From NCBI GenBank assembly GCA_946811695.1, contig OX328132.1, positions 94,970,456 through 95,034,455 of the forward strand: a stretch of 64,000 nucleotides of DNA, written 5' to 3'. Positions 34,093 to 44,541 of the stretch are shown one piece after another (within the stretch, counting starts at the first letter, position 1; each line of letters starts with the position of its first letter). Both the position numbers and the translations under genes were made by a program. The stretch is from Gonocerus acuteangulatus. Taxonomy: Eukaryota; Arthropoda; Insecta; Hemiptera; Coreidae. The notes beneath the pieces were generated by a model that saw only the letters and a list, made by a program, of their open reading frames with translations, did not search any database and was not told the origin of the DNA.

Positions 34093-34254
34093 AATAAAAC
34101 CATTTTTATGAGAAAATTTGTTTTGTTTTTTATTTTGCAATTTTCTCCAAAACGAAGCAAAAACAAGCAAATCTCCAAAGGACTTTTTGTCTTAGATTTT
34201 TGGCCCCCTACATGCTCCTGAACTTTTGCCATTTAAAATCGGGACACCCTGTAT

Positions 34255-34365
34255 CCTAGGGGTTCTGAAACGTAAAATTTTCTAGTTGACACTTCCGGAT
34301 TGCATCATGAGGTCAACCTTATAAGCAAGGTTCCTCCCTATGGAGGGAAGGAGGAAACCCGCTAA
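34255..34365 (+). mobile_element. Helitron-like (HINE) 3' end fragment, copy 6
   Basis: GGGGTTCTGAAACGTAAAAT, CACTTCCGGATTGCATCATG, hairpin GGTTCCTCCCT...GGGAAGGAGG and CGCTAA match the 3' 110 bp of the family. It abuts a CGGGACACCCTGTA mariner-type end at 34239-34252. Confidence 0.7.
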
Positions 34366-34637
34366 AAAGACTTATTTTTAAACATTATTTATTGTGACAA
34401 CCTTACAGGCAGTATGAGAAGACAGGATAATGTGGTATTAATGTGTCTAATAATCAGTCACACTTGATAGAGAAATGGATACTGCCAGGTCGGCCAGCAA
34501 TGGGCACAATAAGAGCCCTATAGGCAACCTTCTGGATGTTAAACACATCCTGTTGGACTCTTCAAGAAGCCAGGAGGCGATACCTCTTACCAGATAACTT
34601 AAAGGAACTGTTAGTAGAAACTAAAAAGGGGAGTGTA

Positions 34638-35975
34638 CAGTGGTGGGGTCACCGATCTGGTCCTTTTTTTCTGGTGATTCTGCATGAAAAAATACTCGAC
34701 ATGTGCTCAAGCGTTCCATCCAATGGGTATTAGGAGCTGAGAAATAAAATAAAATAGGTGGAAAATGCTTTATTTTATTTTTTGAGTTTGGAAATGATAT
34801 CGACGTGAATCTATCACCAATTTATATGCTTTAGAGAGTAGATTAAATGAAATACACAACTGTTAAACAATAATTTATATTTTGTCAAGTAAACCTTAAA
34901 ATATGGTTATGTTTTCAAGTAATCAAGCATTAAACATTTCTTCACACAAAACTTAATACCAGATTTAAAATCAGCATCCCAAGAAACACTAATGTGGTAA
35001 ATATCATTGAAAACAAACAATAATAATTTTTCCCCGTCCCAAAGAGATTAAAAATTTGTAAGCGAAAAAGTAACTTGACGTTTTTAAATTCAATATCTCG
35101 TCTTGAGATGGTCCAATTTTTACGTCCTTGAGCTCATTCAAAAGAAGAGGGACTCCTTTTTATAACCATATAATGGACTATTGTATTATCTCAGAAGATA
35201 CCTGTAAAAAATTGTTCTGAAAATAAAAATAAGATGTAAACGTTTTTTGCATATAATGTCAACCCCAAAACTCGTAGAAACACCCCAATTGGAAGGAAAT
35301 GTGTCATATTGCCTTTATTGACCCTCTAAGTTTGGTTTGAATGAGTCGAGTATGTCAAACAATTTTTGATTTAAAGCAGATGCTTTAACATCTTATTAAA
35401 ACATTTACATTTTAGTTTTATTTTCAGAATCATTTCTTACTAGTACCTTCTGAGATTTATATGGTTAGAAAAAGGAGTTTCTCTTATTTGAAAGAGCTCC
35501 AGGACGTAAAAATTGGATTATTCCAAGGGGAGCTATTGAATTTGAAAATTTCACGTTATTTTTTCGCTTACAAATTTGTAGTCTACTGGAAAAATGATTA
35601 TTTTTTGTTTTCAATGATCTTTACTACATTAGGGTTTCTTGGGCTGCTGATTTTAAATATGCTATTATTTTTGGTGTAAAAAAATGTATAATATTTGTTT
35701 ACTTCAAAATGTGATCATATTTTTAAATTTATTTGGCAAAATATAAATTATTGTTTGACAATTGTATTTTTCCTTTAATCTACTCTGTAAAACAAATGAA
35801 TTGGTGAAAGAATCATGTCGATATCATTTTCTAAACTTGATATAAAATAAAGTATTTTCAATCTATTTTCTTTTATTTCTCGGCTCCTTAGGCCCATTGG
35901 ACCGACACGTGTCGACTATTTTTTGATGCAGAATCACCAGAAGAAAATTGGACCAGATCTGTGACCCCACCACTG
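34638..35975. mobile_element. Foldback element with about 600-bp arms
   Basis: CAGTGGTGGGGTCAC at 34638 is mirrored at 35961-35975. Arm homology continues to near the centre at about 35,320, including GATATCGACGTGAATCTATC, the mirrored ATTGGTGAAAGAATCATGTC, and a CGTAAAAATTGGA block near the centre. TA is present on both sides, but weak mirror similarity extends a further 10 bp outward, so the true end is uncertain. No transposase ORF. Part of the interior (35165-35345) is also present in both palindrome arms near 19200-19440 and 23520-23760. Confidence 0.75.
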
Positions 35976-36269
35976 TATACTCCACTTGTAAGTCATTGTG
36001 AAGAAGTTAATAGAGTATTTAGTAGACATCATACGGTAACATGAGATATAACAGAACAACATGTTAAATCAATTCACTTCCTGATTTGTACAAATTATGA
36101 GCATTTGAGTCATACATGCTTTTTCTTGTAAACTCATTTATTAAGTGAAAGTATCCAATCTGTTTAAATATTTATTTTATGAATATTCTCAAAGTGAACA
36201 AGGTTATAAATATGTAAATTACCAGTAATATAACAGGCCTTTAGGTTAGTTTAAGTATATTTTAAAAAA

Positions 36270-37206
36270 GTCCGACTCGCAGAAACTGCATCATCTTAGC
36301 GTGTTTCCGTTCTTATCCCTAGTCTCATTTGGAAAGATTAAAATAGAAACATTTATTATTTTGGTTCCCCCTTTTTCGACAGGTCTTGATTTATGATCTT
36401 ACCTGGATGGGTTGGCCAACCCCAGAAAGGCCCGCAGTTGAAAATTGTCACAAGGTCTTCGATTCTTTCTCTTTTAAAGCTATATTCTAACAATAAATTA
36501 TTTTTCTTATTTTACTTAACCTATTTTATTGTCAAATACATTATCCAACTATAAGCAATTAAAAAATAACAATGAATAAAAATAGACAAAAAGAACCGTT
36601 CGAATAAATGAAATCAATTACTTTAAAGTTTTAAGCACTTATTTCTCCGACTGACATCGCCTAATCAAAACTTTCTTTAGAACCTTTTTTGTAGAGCATT
36701 TAGTAAGATTTCAAATGGTAACCTTCCACTCACCAAGATTTTCTAGATATTAAGGAAAGTATACAAAGTTACCAAAACTTTTCATGTCTGTAAATAAAAT
36801 ATTTTATTCTAACCGCTCCTTGACTCAAAATGTAACCAAACTTTCAACATATTAGTTTTAATGAAATTTGAAAATGCAGAAAATGTTTCAACCGAATCCC
36901 ATGATTCTAAGTACCCAAACCAAAAACGTTATTCAACAACTATTTTTCCAATTTTCTCGAAAATGGTTTAAGCTATCGCCTTAAAAATGGTTTCATTTGT
37001 TTTCCTAGGCCCAGAAGCCAATAAAACGAGTACTTGCAAGCATATGAAGTGGAACAATTTTTTCGCGCGACATTCGCTCCAAAAACCATGTTCCGGTGGG
37101 TGGATTCAGCTGGTTAACGAACTTGACCTTTCAAATTAGACGAAAGATTTTTGTACCAAATTTCATCAAAATTGGACCATTCGTCTGGGACCTAGAGAGC
37201 GTACAG

Positions 37207-37260
<54 letters not shown>

Positions 37261-37375
37261 GGGGTTTTGTGTTTCTGAAACGCAAAATTTTCTAGTCGGC
37301 ACTTCCGGATTTTTTCATGAGATCAACCTTATAAGCGGGGTTCCTCCCTATGAAGGGAGGGAGGGACCGCGCTAA
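36270..37375 (+). mobile_element. Helitron-like (HINE) repeat, copy 7, full length
   Basis: Starts GTCCGACTCGCAGAAACTGC and TTAGCGTGTTTCC. It contains the blocks CATTGGTTTTGCCTAATC-like (36640-36670), GAAAATGGTTTAAGCTATCG and CAAATTTCATCAAAATTGGA, a (TA)n tract 37211-37258, then GCACTTCCGG, hairpin GGTTCCTCCCT...AGGGAGGGA and GCGCTAA. No ORF. It lies in the last BRD8 intron. Confidence 0.78.
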
Positions 37376-37430
37376 AAGGAACTGACCCCCAGTTCAAATA
37401 GTATATTTCATCTAGTCACTTTTTTCTTTT

Positions 37431-37572
37431 CTTTTTTACGGCTTATCTGCATCTAGGCCATTAGCGCCGGGCTATCCATCCTTCCTAAACTCAACCTGCT
37501 GCAGGTGGGACTTGAACCCGCATCTCCAGCATTAGAATCCAAGGGGGTAGCCACTGGACCACGGAGAGACCC
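37431..37572 (-). mobile_element. tRNA-derived SINE, A-tailed family
   Basis: On the minus strand: GGTCTCTCCGTGGTCCAGTG, B-box GGGTTCAAGTCCCACC, then CGGCGCTAATGGCCTAGATG and a short A-rich end. Same family as 29784-29975. Confidence 0.8.
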
Positions 37573-37705
37573 TTGGAGTTATTATTTATGCTAAAGGATA
37601 TTACCATGATGATTAGATAGTTAGCCGTCGAGGTGATAAGTACAGATGGAATGGTTGGGATTCGGCTAAATAAACCTCAATATGATTTTGTTTTAAAAAA
37701 ATCTA

Positions 37706-37752
37706 TATTTCGGACGTTTCGGCTACTCATTGGTAGCCTTCGTCAGCTAAAA
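37706..37752 (-). ncRNA. Hammerhead ribozyme motif, PLE2 inverted copy
   Basis: On the minus strand: AGCTGACGA, stem II GGCTACC...GGTAGCC-type (GGCTACCAATGAGTAGCC), GAAAC, GTCC. Mirror of 40612-40660. Confidence 0.75.
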
Positions 37753-38255
37753 TGACAAAAAAAAGAAATTAATACAGAAACAATCAAGAAAAATTTATAA
37801 TTGTGATAGGTAACAGAACTATAGATACAGTTTAACTTATAACAGAACATATCGTCTTAAAATTCTTAGAATGAGTAGAATGAAAAAGAAAATAGGTACA
37901 GTAATTGATTTTAATAGTAATTAGTAACATTAATTGATTTTACAAAGAAATAAGAGAACTATATACCAATGACAAATATAGTAGCTAATAGTAACATCAA
38001 TTAATTTTACAAAGAAATAAGATACTACATACCAATGGAAATGCCGAGCGGCAGAGGAAGACCAAGGTTGGCAATTAAGTAACCATTGTGAAAGTGTCTA
38101 AGGAAAAAAGGAATCTGCAAGGGGTATATGTAACTGGAAACAGCAAGAGGTGGGGGAAAACGGGCGGTAGGATCAAACAGATGTTTATGACATTTTATGA
38201 CAGGAAAGGAGAAAAAGGTGTTAATGGAAGGATACCCAAGGGGCAAGGTAAAAAT

Positions 38256-38780
38256 CTAGGTAGGTGGTCGGGCGAGTATTTGGAAAATATTAGCGTACAT
38301 AGGAGAAATGCCTTGTTGGTCAGTTTTGTAATTTATATTGTTTTTGTTTAAGTTTATGTGTACACATTCCGAGATCTGTAGTCTTTTTTTGTTACGTTGT
38401 GTAGAAAGAATTTTCGTGTCGTCGAAGTTAAAAGTGTGTTTTTGTGTAATGGCGTGTTTTGCAAGTGCAGATTTATCTATTTCTTTATTAGTGATGGTTC
38501 GTTTATGTTGTGTAAGACGTGAGTGAATGTCATTTATGGTTTCTCCTATGTATACACCATTACAGGAAGGGGTTTGGCAAGGGACTTGGTAAACACATCG
38601 GGTTGTATGTTCAAAAGGGATGGGATCTTTGAGTTTGGTGTAGAGGGTTTTGAGTTTGTTGGTAGTTTTCAAACCAAAGTTTAGGGAAGGGTAGGATTTT
38701 TTAATTGTCTTTGTAAGTTTATCAGTCAGTCCAGGTGTAAATGGTAGAGATCGGAACATTTGGGAACTGGGAGTTAGGGA
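38256..38780 (-). CDS. PLE2 inverted partial copy, GIY-YIG region
   Basis: It encodes the same C-terminal peptide as the main ORF (MFRSLPFTPGL, VYQVPC, VYIGET, SALAKHAITQ, ending LARPPT and stop at 38256). It lacks the RT, and its upstream end is the junction at about 38780 with the forward copy. It is a structural duplicate rather than an independent gene. Confidence 0.8.
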   Translation of the reverse strand, partial: SLTPSSQMFRSLPFTPGLTDKLTKTIKKSYPSLNFGLKTTNKLKTLYTKLKDPIPFEHTTRCVYQVPCQTPSCNGVYIGETINDIHSRLTQHKRTITNKEIDKSALAKHAITQKHTFNFDDTKILSTQRNKKRLQISECVHINLNKNNINYKTDQQGISPMYANIFQILARPPT

Positions 38781-38781
38781 T

Positions 38782-40110
38782 AACCATCCCTATGATATAA
38801 AAAATTCTTTTGACCTAATTTCTAAATTATCCAACCTAACCATTCCCCACGGCCACATTTTAGTTTCCATTGATGCCACATCCTTATTCACTAACGTCCC
38901 ACTAGCCAAAACGCTAGAAATTATCGAAAACCATTGGCCCACCCTCCACCTCCATAGCCCTCTATCCTTTGATCTGTTTATAGAAAGTCTAAAACTTTGT
39001 GTTAACAGCGGTTTTTTTAAATATGATGGGAAATTCTATAAACAAATTGAAGGTCTAGCCATGGGCAACTGTCTTGCACCCGATTTATCCTCAATCCTTC
39101 TCAACGATCTTCTCAACTCCCTCGTCCCACAGTTTCCCCATGACATCTCATTCATCTGCAAATACGTAGACGATCTTTTGCTGATGATTAACCCAAACAG
39201 ACTAACAGACATACTTACCTGTTTCAATTCCTTTTACCCTAGGCTTCAATTTACAGTCGAAATAGAACAGGACAGACAGCTCCCATACTTGGACATCTTA
39301 CTAATTAGACAGACTGACGGTACTATTATTACTGACTGGTACACAAAACCCACATACTCGGGACGGTTACTTAATTTTCATTCATCCCATCCTTACCACC
39401 TCAAGATTAATGTAGCCAGAAATCTCCTTCGCCGAGTCCTCTCCCTATCCCATGCTTCCTTCCACAATAAAAATATTAATATCGCCTCAGATATATTGGC
39501 ACGCAACCAATTTCCCCCCAACCTCATAAAATCCCTTGTTAAAAAAGTAAAATCCCAACCTTCCAGCACTATCTCTCCCAATTCTTCCCTAACTCCCAGT
39601 TCCCAAATGTTCCGATCTCTACCATTTACACCTGGACTGACTGATAAACTTACAAAGACAATTAAAAAATCCTACCCTTCCCTAAACTTTGGTTTGAAAA
39701 CTACCAACAAACTCAAAACCCTCTACACCAAACTCAAAGATCCCATCCCTTTTGAACATACAACCCGATGTGTTTACCAAGTCCCTTGCCAAACCCCTTC
39801 CTGTAATGGTGTATACATAGGAGAAACCATAAATGACATTCACTCACGTCTTACACAACATAAACGAACCATCACTAATAAAGAAATAGATAAATCTGCA
39901 CTTGCAAAACACGCCATTACACAAAAACACACTTTTAACTTCGACGACACGAAAATTCTTTCTACACAACGTAACAAAAAAAGACTACAGATCTCGGAAT
40001 GTGTACACATAAACTTAAACAAAAACAATATAAATTACAAAACTGACCAACAAGGCATTTCTCCTATGTACGCTAATATTTTCCAAATACTCGCCCGACC
40101 ACCTACCTAG
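38782..40110 (+). CDS. Penelope-like RT plus GIY-YIG endonuclease, 5'-truncated but open
   Basis: The open frame extends upstream of the first ATG in the track position 39061 to the inversion junction, giving about 442 residues. Motif A is SIDATSLFTNVPL, motif B LAMGNCLAPDLSSILLND, motif C KYVDDLLLMINPN with the catalytic YVDD pair. Then come LDILLIRQTDGTIITDWY and DKLTKTIKKSYP, and the GIY-YIG domain with VYQVPC, CNGVYIGET and LTQHKRT, ending at TAG. Penelope-like proteins reverse transcribe the element RNA and nick DNA through the GIY-YIG domain. The N-terminal part of the RT is missing, so it is probably not autonomous. Confidence 0.9.
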   Translation, partial: NHPYDIKNSFDLISKLSNLTIPHGHILVSIDATSLFTNVPLAKTLEIIENHWPTLHLHSPLSFDLFIESLKLCVNSGFFKYDGKFYKQIEGLAMGNCLAPDLSSILLNDLLNSLVPQFPHDISFICKYVDDLLLMINPNRLTDILTCFNSFYPRLQFTVEIEQDRQLPYLDILLIRQTDGTIITDWYTKPTYSGRLLNFHSSHPYHLKINVARNLLRRVLSLSHASFHNKNINIASDILARNQFPPNLIKSLVKKVKSQPSSTISPNSSLTPSSQMFRSLPFTPGLTDKLTKTIKKSYPSLNFGLKTTNKLKTLYTKLKDPIPFEHTTRCVYQVPCQTPSCNGVYIGETINDIHSRLTQHKRTITNKEIDKSALAKHAITQKHTFNFDDTKILSTQRNKKRLQISECVHINLNKNNINYKTDQQGISPMYANIFQILARPPT

Positions 40111-40611
40111 ATTTTTACCTTGCCCCTTGGGTATCCTTCCATTAACACCTTTTTCTCCTTTCCTGTCATAAAATGTCATAAACATCTGTTTGATCCTACC
40201 GCCCGTTTTCCCCCACCTCTTGCTGTTTCCAGTTACATATACCCCTTGCAGATTCCTTTTTTCCTTAGACACTTTCACAATGGTTACTTAATTGCCAACC
40301 TTGGTCTTCCTCTGCCGCTCGGCATTTCCATTGGTATGTAGTATCTTATTTCTTTGTAAAATTAATTGATGTTACTATTAGCTACTATATTTGTCATTGG
40401 TATATAGTTCTCTTATTTCTTTGTAAAATCAATTAATGTTACTAATTACTATTAAAATCAATTACTGTACCTATTTTCTTTTTCATTCTACTCATTCTAA
40501 GAATTTTAAGACGATATGTTCTGTTATAAGTTAAACTGTATCTATAGTTCTGTTACCTATCACAATTATAAATTTTTCTTGATTGTTTCTGTATTAATTT
40601 CTTTTTTTTGT

Positions 40612-40660
40612 CATTTTAGCTGACGAAGGCTACCAATGAGTAGCCGAAACGTCCGAAATA
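40612..40660 (+). ncRNA. Hammerhead ribozyme motif, PLE2 3' region
   Basis: Core CTGACGA at 40620-40626, stem II GGCTACC...GTAGCC, GAAAC and cleavage triplet GTC at 40651-40653. The arrangement matches type I hammerheads with a two-base-pair stem III seen in Penelope-like terminal repeats. Confidence 0.78.
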
Positions 40661-40805
40661 TAGATTTTTTTAAAACAAAATCATATTGAGGTTTATTTAG
40701 CCGAATCCCAACCATTCCATCTGTACTTAAAGGATATTACATTAGGACAACAGCTAAGCAGAACTAACTGGTTTACATACTAATAAAAATACATAAAATA
40801 ATTAC

Positions 40806-40983
40806 CTCCATTTCTGCCAGCATATCTTTACCCATTTCTTTAGCCATTTCATAATATGGAGTATTATACTTGTTATATATAATAGCATTCTGAACCATTA
40901 AGATCATATCTCTTTGAAATTCAACAGTACTTCGTATTAATCCGTTATCTATGTTTTTTTTTATAGTAGACAAGTCCATAGGT
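40806..40983 (-). CDS. BRD8: BRD8 orthologue, exon with bromodomain C-terminal half
   Basis: Acceptor TTCTTTAG at 40984, donor GTAATT after position 40806. It encodes PMDLSTIKKNIDNGLIRST and VEFQRDMILMVQNAIIYNKY followed by YYEMAKEMGKDMLAEME. PMDLSTIKxNIxNGLIRST is diagnostic of BRD8-type bromodomains, and the YN of NAIIYN is the conserved asparagine that binds acetyl-lysine. The first base completes an Arg codon split with exon 41062-41202, and the exon ends in phase 0. It acts in nuclear NuA4/TIP60 acetyltransferase complexes as an acetylated-histone reader (family knowledge). Confidence 0.93.
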
Positions 40984-41061
40984 CTAAAGAAATTAAAAAT
41001 ATAATATAAAACTCTAGAACAAATAATGAATTTTTAGAAAAATAAATATATTATATTTTAC

Positions 41062-41202
41062 CTCAAAACTATATCATGATACCCTGGAGCTTCATGTTCT
41101 GTAATTGGTTTTGAAAATACAGATGCAAATTTATGAGATGCTAGTCGGTTAAAGACTAGCATTATTGACTTTCTCCATGGTCGAAGAGCTTCGTCTAGTG
41201 TC
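41062..41202 (-). CDS. BRD8: BRD8 orthologue, exon with bromodomain N-terminal half
   Basis: Acceptor CATTCCAG, donor GTAAAA. It encodes TLDEALRPWRKSIMLVFNRL, ASHKFASVFSKPITEHEAPG and YHDIVL: helix Z and the ZA loop of a bromodomain, including the KPI and APGY positions. Phase 2 on entry (AG|G) and phase 2 on exit (AG|A). The intron to the next exon is only 78 bp, in contrast with the other introns of this gene. Confidence 0.92.
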
Positions 41203-41689
41203 CTGGAATGACAAGATAAAATATAAGTCATAATAAAACATTGTTCATCAATTTAAAAAGATATTCAAACATTTAAAAACTGAATGAAATATTGAAGTAT
41301 TAATAATTTGGGAATTCATAAAATAATATTAAATGACAGATTTGTGCGATCTCATCAACTGAGCTAACAATAATATTTTGGGGAAATGCCATCCATCAGT
41401 CTCAACCAATATTCAAATAACTAACATACAGCACAACATTTTCCAAGCATTTTATGACTACTTCAAAAACTCACTGAAAAGGAGATTTTTTAAAAGTAAA
41501 AACTCATTTAAAAAAATGTTGAATATTCATAAGAATAATTTTTGTAAGCATAAAATCTTTAAAAATAAATTCTTATTCAACCACAATTGAGTGCATAAAT
41601 CATGGACAAATATCAATCCTATATTCTGTTTGTCTGCAATAATTTTTATTAAAAGGATAAAGTTTATACAAAATTAACATAAAAATTAC
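41203..41689. other. BRD8 intron of 487 bp
   Basis: AT-rich and without an identified repeat. A 70-codon plus-strand open frame here is rejected as chance. Confidence 0.7.
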
Positions 41690-41794
41690 CTTCTTATCAT
41701 TATTCCACTACCAGCAAAGTCCACTTCTGGGACTTTCCAACTAAAATCAGGTCGCTCATCTTCAATAATTCTTCTGATTAGTGATGAATCTGAC
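41690..41794 (-). CDS. BRD8: BRD8 orthologue, exon upstream of the bromodomain
   Basis: Acceptor TTTTTAAG, donor GTAATT. It encodes SDSSLIRRIIEDERPDFSWK, VPEVDFAGSGIMIRR. Phase joins to exon 53346-53533 (TC|G gives Ser) and to exon 41062-41202. This region links the lysine-rich segment to the bromodomain. No known motif. Confidence 0.85.
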
Positions 41795-42176
41795 CTTAAA
41801 AATTAATTATATATCTAAGAATTAGTTTGCATAAAATATGTGCCTACTGAAAAATAGTTTATCGAACGATGTTCAAATGAGCATTTTCACTTCAACTTAT
41901 AAAATAACATTTCTCTCTTCTTATCAAATTATGGAGATTTTCTTCATAACCCTTAAATCACAAGCGTTTGGAATGTTGTTTGTCCCAACAACACAGTCTG
42001 AGATCAATAGTGCTAAATTTGTAAATGATTCTGTTAGTGACTAAGGAACATATTTTTTTTTTTTTTTTTTGTTACGGGGTCTCAGTTACAGATATTGTTT
42101 ATTGAGATTGTAATGGATCACAATAATAATTGAAAAAACAGCAAGAAGCAACATAAAACGACCCCATGCCTCCTAA
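41795..42176. other. Intronic AT-rich DNA
   Basis: Part of the 11.6-kb BRD8 intron. A T-run lies at 42052-42070. No gene is seen. Confidence 0.5.
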
Positions 42177-42349
42177 GGGTGCATTTACACTAGGATAGTT
42201 ATTGCAGGATATTTATATCAGAGAGAAATTCTGACTAATGTAAACCATGTAAAATTTATGTCTGACATAAATTCTACATCATTTGCATTAGTCAGAATTT
42301 CTCTCTGATATAAATGTCCTGCAATAACTATCCAAGTGTAAACGCACCC
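42177..42349. mobile_element. Palindromic MITE, GGGTGnGTTTACAC family, copy 2
   Basis: A 173-bp inverted repeat with arms GGGTGCATTTACACTAGG and TATTTATATCAGAGAGAAAT, related to 9704-9908. Flanked by TAA at 42174-42176 and 42350-42352. Confidence 0.78.
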
Positions 42350-43030
42350 TAAGATCTCAGATAATTTCTTTTATTTTTTTGCGTTTTTCTCGGAAACGAA
42401 GAAAAAACAAGATATATGCCAAACGACAAGCCATTTCTGAGATTAGCATGCACAGGCAAACAGACAAAAATTCTAAAAATCATTGTTTTTGGTACTATTG
42501 TGTCGAGAAAGGCCCTCAATAATATTTTTCCCTTACAACCTTGTGACAGTAAGAATGAAAAGAAAATTGAATTAGCTAGAAGAGTGTCTTTTTATAGCTG
42601 TAGTTCTTAGAGTGAATATTGAGTGATCGTAACATTAACCATTTCTGAGAAAAGGCTATTTCAAAATTTACTTTAGTTGTATTCTCCATAATAAGCTTGA
42701 CCTCACTGGTAGCTTGTCTATGTGACAGTACCCCTGTTCTACTACTTCCTCTTTCTAAAGCTAGGTTTACACGGGCGAGAAATTGCACGAGTTTCCTCTC
42801 CGACAGTCAAAATTGCATGTGTAAACGGCCTGGAGAGCAGTGTCGCAAATACTCGCACAACTGATGTCGCGAGCTTGGTGTGGGAGTGTCTGACACTTTA
42901 ACTTGCTCGTCTAAACGTGAAACTCAGCTCTAGGAATTTCTCGCGCTCGCACTGTCGCCCGATCAAACAGTGGGAGATTTGTGCAAGTTGGTGTATCGAG
43001 TGGTTGAATTTTTTTTTTACTATTTAATAA

Positions 43031-43271
43031 AAAAACATGACTAGTTAATGAGAAGCATGTTCGTATTTTGTATTGACTTGTAGAGCCTTGCTTTAGAATG
43101 AGGTAGAGCCAGATTGTATAATTTCCGCTTCTGTGTAAGTTGGCTACTGTCCGTTTTGTGTGCCTTGACACCTTAATATAACGTTTATTTGAGATTAGAA
43201 TTTTTACAATTTTCGTGAAATATCAACAAAAACAAAATGTTTATTTCTGTTTTAAGCTTTCCAAATGACAC
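43031..43271 (-). repeat. 241-bp exact direct repeat, left copy
   Basis: It matches 44991-45231 at every base with a constant offset of 1,960. The sequence is part of the Helitron-like family 5' region (compare 18820-19035), but here it does not continue into the family 5' terminus. Confidence 0.93.
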
Positions 43272-43449
43272 AAATAGTTTTCAATAAATTAAACTCATTA
43301 CTTACAAGAGGCGAGAAAGCGAACCTTTAAGCGCTCACTAGCTGATATCGATTCTCACATATCCTGTTCGATTCTCACGTATCCTGTTTTTGGATTTTAG
43401 GTTCAACAATGTATAGTAAATCTATTATTATTACAAACGCGGCAGCATT

Positions 43450-43554
43450 TCAGCGCGGTTCCTTCCTCCCTGCATAGGGAGGAACCCCACCCATGAGACA
43501 ATCCGAAAGTGTTGACTAAAAAATTATACGTTTCAGAACCAATAAATATATATT

Positions 43555-43628
<74 letters not shown>

Positions 43629-43634
43629 TATATA

Positions 43635-43689
<55 letters not shown>

Positions 43690-43695
43690 TATATA

Positions 43696-43727
<32 letters not shown>

Positions 43728-44541
43728 GAGTGTGTGTGTGTGTTTTGTCTGGTCGCTCCCTCACAGCCTCAGAAATGGTCCAATTTCGATAAATGTTGGT
43801 AAGAAAATCTTTCGTCTAATTTGAAAGGTCAAGATCGTCCATTTTTTAAACCATTTTTAAGGCGATATCTGTTTCCGAGAAAATTAGAAAAATAGTTGTT
43901 GAATAATGTTTTTGGTTAGGGTACTTAGGATCATGGGATTCAGTTGAAATATTTTCTGCATGTTATAAATTCATCCGAAGTAATAAAATATTTTATTAAC
44001 AGCCATGAAAAGTTTTGGCAACTTCGTATATTTTCCTTAATATCTCGAAAACAGTTGGGAAATCGTGGTAGGCAGAAGGTTACCATTCGAAAGCTTACTA
44101 CATTTTCTACAAAAGAAGGTTCTGAATAAGTTTTGATTTGGCGATGTCAATCGGAGAAATAACTTCTTCTAACTTTCTAAAAAAAAAAAATAAAATAAAA
44201 TAAAAAAAAAAAAAAAATAAAAATAAAAACTGCTTCTAACTTCAAACATGTTCGTTTTATTCTTTTGAACGGGTTTTTGTTGTTGTTTAGCTAACGTTTT
44301 AATTGGTTGTAGTCGATTTCTTTAAATTACATTTATCTGTAAAATTTTGTTTTCCTTGAGTGAACATTGAGAACGCCGGGGTCATTTTTCCAGATAAAGG
44401 TACCCTTGCCATCGCTCATGTACCTGGGGTCATAAAAGTATTTCACGAAAGGTCTAACCAAAATATTAACTGTTTCTATTTGAAGCTTTCCAAATGACAC
44501 TAGGGAACGCGCTAAGATGACGCAGTTCCTGCGAGTCGGAC
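43450..44541 (-). mobile_element. Helitron-like (HINE) repeat, copy 8, full length
   Basis: The minus strand starts GTCCGACTCGCAGGAACTGC and ends in hairpin GGTTCCTCCCT...GGGAGGAAGGAACC then GCGCTGA, which also fits a Helitron CTRR terminus. A 175-bp (TA)n region lies at 43553-43727, followed by CAATTTCGATAAATGTTGGT. An A/T simple repeat lies at 44178-44230. Confidence 0.75.

Larger units (their letters stand above)
32609..34113 (+). mobile_element. Penelope-like element PLE3, second family, inverted terminal repeats
   Basis: The outer inverted repeats of about 100 bp (32609-32710 and 34012-34113) each include a hammerhead motif and a sequence reading CAGTATTACATCCGTCC. They abut (TA)n tracts at 32703-32751 and 33990-34017. 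Between them is the C-terminal RT and GIY-YIG coding remnant. Inverted terminal repeats are a known layout for Penelope-like elements. The family differs from PLE1/PLE2 in sequence. Confidence 0.8.
37605..40727 (+). mobile_element. Penelope-like element PLE2, young, with inverted 5' partial copy and 13-bp TSD
   Basis: TAAAGGATATTAC flanks it exactly at 37592-37604 and 40728-40740. The left 1.1 kb (37605-38780) is an inverted copy of the right end, so the unit reads inverted 3' half, then RT, GIY-YIG and 3' tail. The two copies encode an identical 167-residue peptide and differ little in DNA, indicating a recent event. It sits in the last BRD8 intron, 66 bp from exon 40806-40983. Confidence 0.93.

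Noticed and set aside
34636..34637. TA as a proven target duplication of the foldback element
   Set aside because: Mirror similarity continues about 10 bp outside the TA on both sides, so the true ends may lie further out.
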